A stretch of 52,499 nucleotides of DNA from Plantago elongata (Eukaryota > Streptophyta > Magnoliopsida > Lamiales > Plantaginaceae), in NCBI GenBank assembly GCA_036897095.1, contig JAYMSP010000427.1, forward strand, positions 1 to 52,499. Reading direction: 5' to 3'. The notes beneath the pieces were generated by a model. The model was not told the origin of the DNA. It ran no database searches and worked only from the letters and a program-made list of their open reading frames with translations. The translations under genes were made by a program, and so were the position numbers. Shown here in pieces: positions 48,966-52,499 of the stretch. How positions within the stretch are numbered: position 1 is the first letter of the stretch; every line of letters starts with the position of its first letter.

Positions 48966-49539
48966 TCAGCCAAATTGAAAAAGCTACAGACTTGATGACT
49001 TAAAGTCTCTGTCTCTGTAAGTAATTTTATCAAACACCTTGCCTACAAGAAGTCTGGTTGATAAGAAGAGATAAATTTATAGTAGGAGTGATATTGGTCA
49101 ATGCTCATGTGCAACTCTTTGTAAACGGATTGTGGGAATTGAATCCCAAAATCCTGATTATGGAGATCATGATGATGATGATATCTATATATCTTGGTCC
49201 ACCATGAAAAAATGAGAGACAGAAAGATAGAGTTAATATTATAGTATGAAGTAAAATAAAGGCATATGAAAGGATTGTTGAGAATACCAATGAGAAATTG
49301 GGAACATGAGAGCATGGGATTTGGGGATTTTGGAAACCCTAATCTCAAGCTCAGCTGGTGACAGCTGGCCAGCTAGTATTGGTAGATGTGATTTGGATCT
49401 GTCGGCTACACTTGGTCAAATCAAATTAATTTGTCCACCCAACCGTATCAGGTAGACCCCACCCGACCAAACTCAACTCAAATTATGAAATCGAATTCAA
49501 CGAGTGGAAGGAATTCACCTCAACTGACGAACATATTTA
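48966..49539. other. 5' region of membrane-protein gene
   Basis: Probable promoter and 5' UTR on the minus strand. Pyrimidine-rich and AT-rich DNA without any other feature. Confidence 0.45.
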
Positions 49540-49652
49540 CTGTTTTTTAATAAAAAAATTACACATTTTATCACTAAAATTATATTTTTTCCACCTCCAC
49601 ATAAAATTATGCGTCAATTCTAATGTATAAAGTTTGATGGGAGGGAGAGTAT
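49540..49652. mobile_element. Truncated MITE, family 2 (right half)
   Basis: Parallels the right half of the MITE at 32940-33273: TTGTATTTT-like AT stretch, ATGCGTCAATTCTAATGTAT, AAAGTTTGATGGGAGGGAGA then GTA. No left end was found. Confidence 0.55.
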
Positions 49653-50365
49653 ATATTTATTAATTTCTTTTTACCAAGTAAAAAATATTTATTATAAATA
49701 TTCTACACATGTTTAATAAAAAAAGTCCCATACACATTTAATAATAACTTCCATGTTATAACTTCTAAACATTTTTAGTAAGTGAGTAAATTCATACCTT
49801 TTTTAATTATTTCGCAAAGTAATTGTTATGAGTGCTTTTAATAAAGAAGTGATAATTTTTTATATTATTCTTTTATAGTAATTAAACCGTCCATAATCAT
49901 AACCGTTGATTAAAAAATTATAATGGTTATGTCCAGCGATTTTACATGACATCTAACTAGTGGTTAGCCCAACCACCCATGTCTAATTTGAAGCTCTCAT
50001 TATCAATGAAGCGAAATTATAAATTACTTGATAAAAATATCAGTGTGAATTAGTCAAAGTTAAATCATATAAGTGTGAGCGAGATAGTAATATTAAAAGA
50101 ATCGTATCGTAGAACTATTGCGAGAATTTGTTTTTATTCAACATACCTTATAGATCATTCTATACTATTGGCTCCTTGTTAACAATGACTCATCTCAATA
50201 ATGTTTCATCTTGACTCGTTTGGTAATGCATTTTGAGTCAAACTCGAGCCTCATTGGAAGCTCGTTTCACTTTTAGCAAATCGAGTAACGTTCGATCCAG
50301 TTAGGCTCTATGGTCCCGATGTATATAAGATATAACAAACGGGACAATTTCAATTGTAATAATGC
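49653..50365. other. Intergenic, no gene seen
   Basis: AT-rich with no supported feature. Confidence 0.5.
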
Positions 50366-50550
50366 ATGCCACTAGAACTTAGACTTTAAAATATGAAGTG
50401 TTTTCTTTTCTATATTTTATTAAGAAGAAAATGAATTGGTTTTGTTAACTAGCCAAGTATGCCACTAGAACTTGACTTTAAAATATGAAGTGTTTTCTTT
50501 TTTATATTTTATTAAGAAGAAAATGAAGTGGTTTTGTTAACTAGCCAAGT
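50366..50550. repeat. 93-bp tandem duplication
   Basis: Units 50366-50458 and 50459-50550 are nearly identical (both begin ATGCCACTAGAACTT and end AGCCAAGT), with a 1-base indel and a few substitutions. Confidence 0.95.
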
Positions 50551-51664
50551 ATTATTGAACTCATACTCAATTAAATTTGAGTTGAGTTTGAGAAATAAAT
50601 TATTCCACCTGCAAGTTGTTAAACAATATAAAAAAGTAATGCACACAATAAATTAATTTGGTTAGGAAAGTCTGCTCTAAAGCAGGCACATATGGGTTCA
50701 TACTGTGTAAATGTACATTATTCACACTTAAAACAGTACATTTAATATGATGATATATAACTTTTCATTTTATATTTAAATGATATAACAAACGTTTTTT
50801 TAATTATTAAATTGAAAATGGTACGTGCCCGAATCCCTTTCCATTTTCTAGTTGCATTGATAAAACCTGCTTTGGACTGATGGACTTGAAGAAAGGGCTA
50901 TATACAAGCTTTGCGTCTACGTTGGGGATTTTGTTGATGGGTTTTGTTGAGTTATCGGCTTTGAAGCCCATAATCTTGTTCCATGTGGCGCCCAACTTCG
51001 TATTGAGAGCTCAAATATCGCCAACAGATTTGGAATATTTTCAAATAGAGACCAGTTGTCATTTCGTGCAACGAACTACCAAAAGTTTCCGTTCTATTTG
51101 TCAAGATAATCCAACAAACTACTTAAAAATTGGGAATTAACCTTGCATGATTTCCTTTTATCCAAAAAATTGTTACATATTTGTAACAATTTTTAAAAAC
51201 AAGTATTATATACAATACCACTACAGAAAATAGCTTCTTTATGTACTTTTCTTTATATAAAATTTATAAAAATATTAAAGTGCAGTATTTAAAGGTGAGG
51301 TCATAATAAGATAAAGTAAACTAAATTTAGTAAAATCGATGTACTTTAAATTTATATTTGTCATAATATTGGCATGGAGTTTTTTTTTATATCAGTTACA
51401 TTAATCAAAGCTCAATAAATAAAAATTATTATTTTGATTATAATCTTTTAGTCAGATTCGATTGAAATATTTTCTTCAGTGATAAAAGAAAAATCGATGA
51501 ACTATAATTTTTTTGTGCCATATTAATTTGCATGTTTGATAGAGTTTGATGGTGGGTAAAATTCATGGTGCTATTATTATTTTTTCTAATTTTGGGAACG
51601 AATTTTCATTACCAGCTCAAGAGATGCCATTTCGTAGTTGAATATCACATGGTAAACCATGGGA
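50551..51664. other. Intergenic, one doubtful open frame
   Basis: AT-rich. An 86-codon plus-strand frame at 50880-51140 has a hydrophobic stretch but no homology that I recognise, and no support as a gene. Confidence 0.45.
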
Positions 51665-51976
51665 CACTACTAAAATATAATAAATTAGCTTACAAACAAA
51701 TGTTGTAGGTTAGGGGGGATTTATGTTGATTATATGTTATAATCAACATATTATTGGTAATCATCGCTGTTGGTATTAATTGTGAGTTTAACATATTAGA
51801 CATAACCAACACACTTTTATTGGCTACATACTAATATCTAGCAACTAAGGTTCACAATTATCTGTTGATTATCATCACCTCACGTGTAATAATCAACCAA
51901 CATGCACAAGTTTGTTGGTTATCATATGTATAGGTATTTGTATACGAGATATAACCGACAGTCGTCCGTTATCATA
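51665..51976 (+). mobile_element. Possible CACTA-type transposon end with subterminal repeats
   Basis: A CACTACTAAAA start at 51665 is followed by a cluster of GTTGGTTAT / ATAACCAAC / TAATCAAC motifs in both orientations up to 51970. The cluster includes a 25-bp imperfect palindrome at 51724-51748 (TGTTGATTATA-GTTATAATCAACA). CACTA elements have CACTA ends and clustered subterminal motifs. The other end was not found, so this is tentative. Confidence 0.35.
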
Positions 51977-52221
51977 TACTCCCCCATCCCTCGTCCCATG
52001 AAATAAAAACATAAAAATTTTCAACGTTATTTTTAATATAGTTAATTATTTATTAATATAATATAAATATTAAATTAGTTAGTGAAGTTACTTTTTGAGT
52101 ATAATATAAATATTAAATTAATTAGTGGAGATACTTTTTTACTATTTTTCAAATGTGTCTAGTTTTGTGGGACGTTCATAAAAGAAATATGTGTATTATT
52201 TCACGGGACGGAGGAAGGATA
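51977..52221. mobile_element. Stowaway-like MITE, family 3
   Basis: Left end TACTCCCCCATCCCTCGTCC then CATGAAATAA. Right end TTATTTCACGGGACGGAGGA then AGGATA, its inverted partner. TA at both sides, 245 bp, AT-rich, non-coding. Confidence 0.85.
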
Positions 52222-52499
52222 AATTAATATTAATCCAATCCAATACAAAATATCACATTGGATTTAGAATAGATTAGAATCAATCCGATTTAGAATCGGA
52301 CTTTTCTTATTGGATTTGAATAATTAAAAAATATAAAAAAAATATTTTTAGATAAAAAATAACCCATTTATCTAACAAATTCACAATTCAATGAAACTAT
52401 AAACATATTTTAATAAATCCAAATCAAGAAACTTAATCAATTCAATTGAACGAGTAGCACATTTATTGTACTTTCGATGCCCCAAATATAGCCCATGGT
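52222..52499. other. Right edge, no feature
   Basis: AT-rich DNA to the window end. AATC(C/A)-type words repeat (52240-52320), but no gene or element can be named. Confidence 0.4.

Noticed and set aside
50880..51140. 86-codon plus-strand ORF with a hydrophobic stretch
   Set aside because: No recognisable family, AT-rich surroundings and no splice or promoter context; its length is within chance expectation.
1..52499. CRISPR arrays, operons or bacterial-type systems
   Set aside because: None present; the intron-rich genes and repeats are those of a plant nuclear genome.

Overview
This window is nuclear DNA of a flowering plant, most likely a eudicot. The genes have many short exons with GT-AG introns, the intergenic DNA is AT-rich, and typical plant repeats are present: a Cassandra TRIM, Stowaway-type MITEs, LINE and Helitron remnants and a tRNA-derived SINE. 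The gene set would suit an asterid such as a member of Lamiales, but that is inference and I cannot name a species. Exon limits were read by eye from splice sites, reading phase and family conservation. All predicted exon sets keep the frame.

Layout. 1-1075: decayed LINE ORF1 (DUF4283 plus zinc knuckle). 1107-2891 (-): intact three-exon CYP82-type cytochrome P450. 3668-3738 (-): tRNA-Gly(GCC). 4642-6977 (+): a D-type-cyclin-like gene made of two complete cyclin modules head to tail in one open frame; two diverged copies of a dispersed repeat flank it. 7421-7510: small SINE with a 14-bp target duplication. 8398-13644 (-): eight-exon CDK-like kinase with a putative lipid anchor at its N-terminus. 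13.6-19.8 kb: gene-poor DNA with a MITE and a second SINE copy. 19857-24518 (-): five-exon GH5 endo-beta-mannanase.

24.5-32 kb holds no host gene I can support. It contains a complete Cassandra element (27135-27868) and LTR-like remnants. 32086-32598 (-): small four-helix membrane protein. 33-38.8 kb: microsatellite, a degenerate minisatellite between two exon-like segments, MITEs and a LINE 3' half (zf-RVT plus RNase H). 39109-42037 (+): eight-exon mitochondrial-type RecA (RECA3-like), including one apparent GC-AG intron. 43888-45480 (+): wrecked Helitron helicase. 46466-47721 (+): F-box pseudogene. 48531-48965 (-): conserved membrane protein of the DUF7865 type. 49-52.5 kb: MITE pieces, a 93-bp tandem duplication and a possible CACTA transposon end.

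The genes are independent plant loci (specialised oxidation, cell-cycle-like regulation, kinase signalling, wall mannan turnover, organelle DNA repair) and do not form a pathway. The most unusual object is the double-cyclin gene. It looks like the product of unequal recombination inside a tandem pair and would encode about 578 aa with two cyclin folds.
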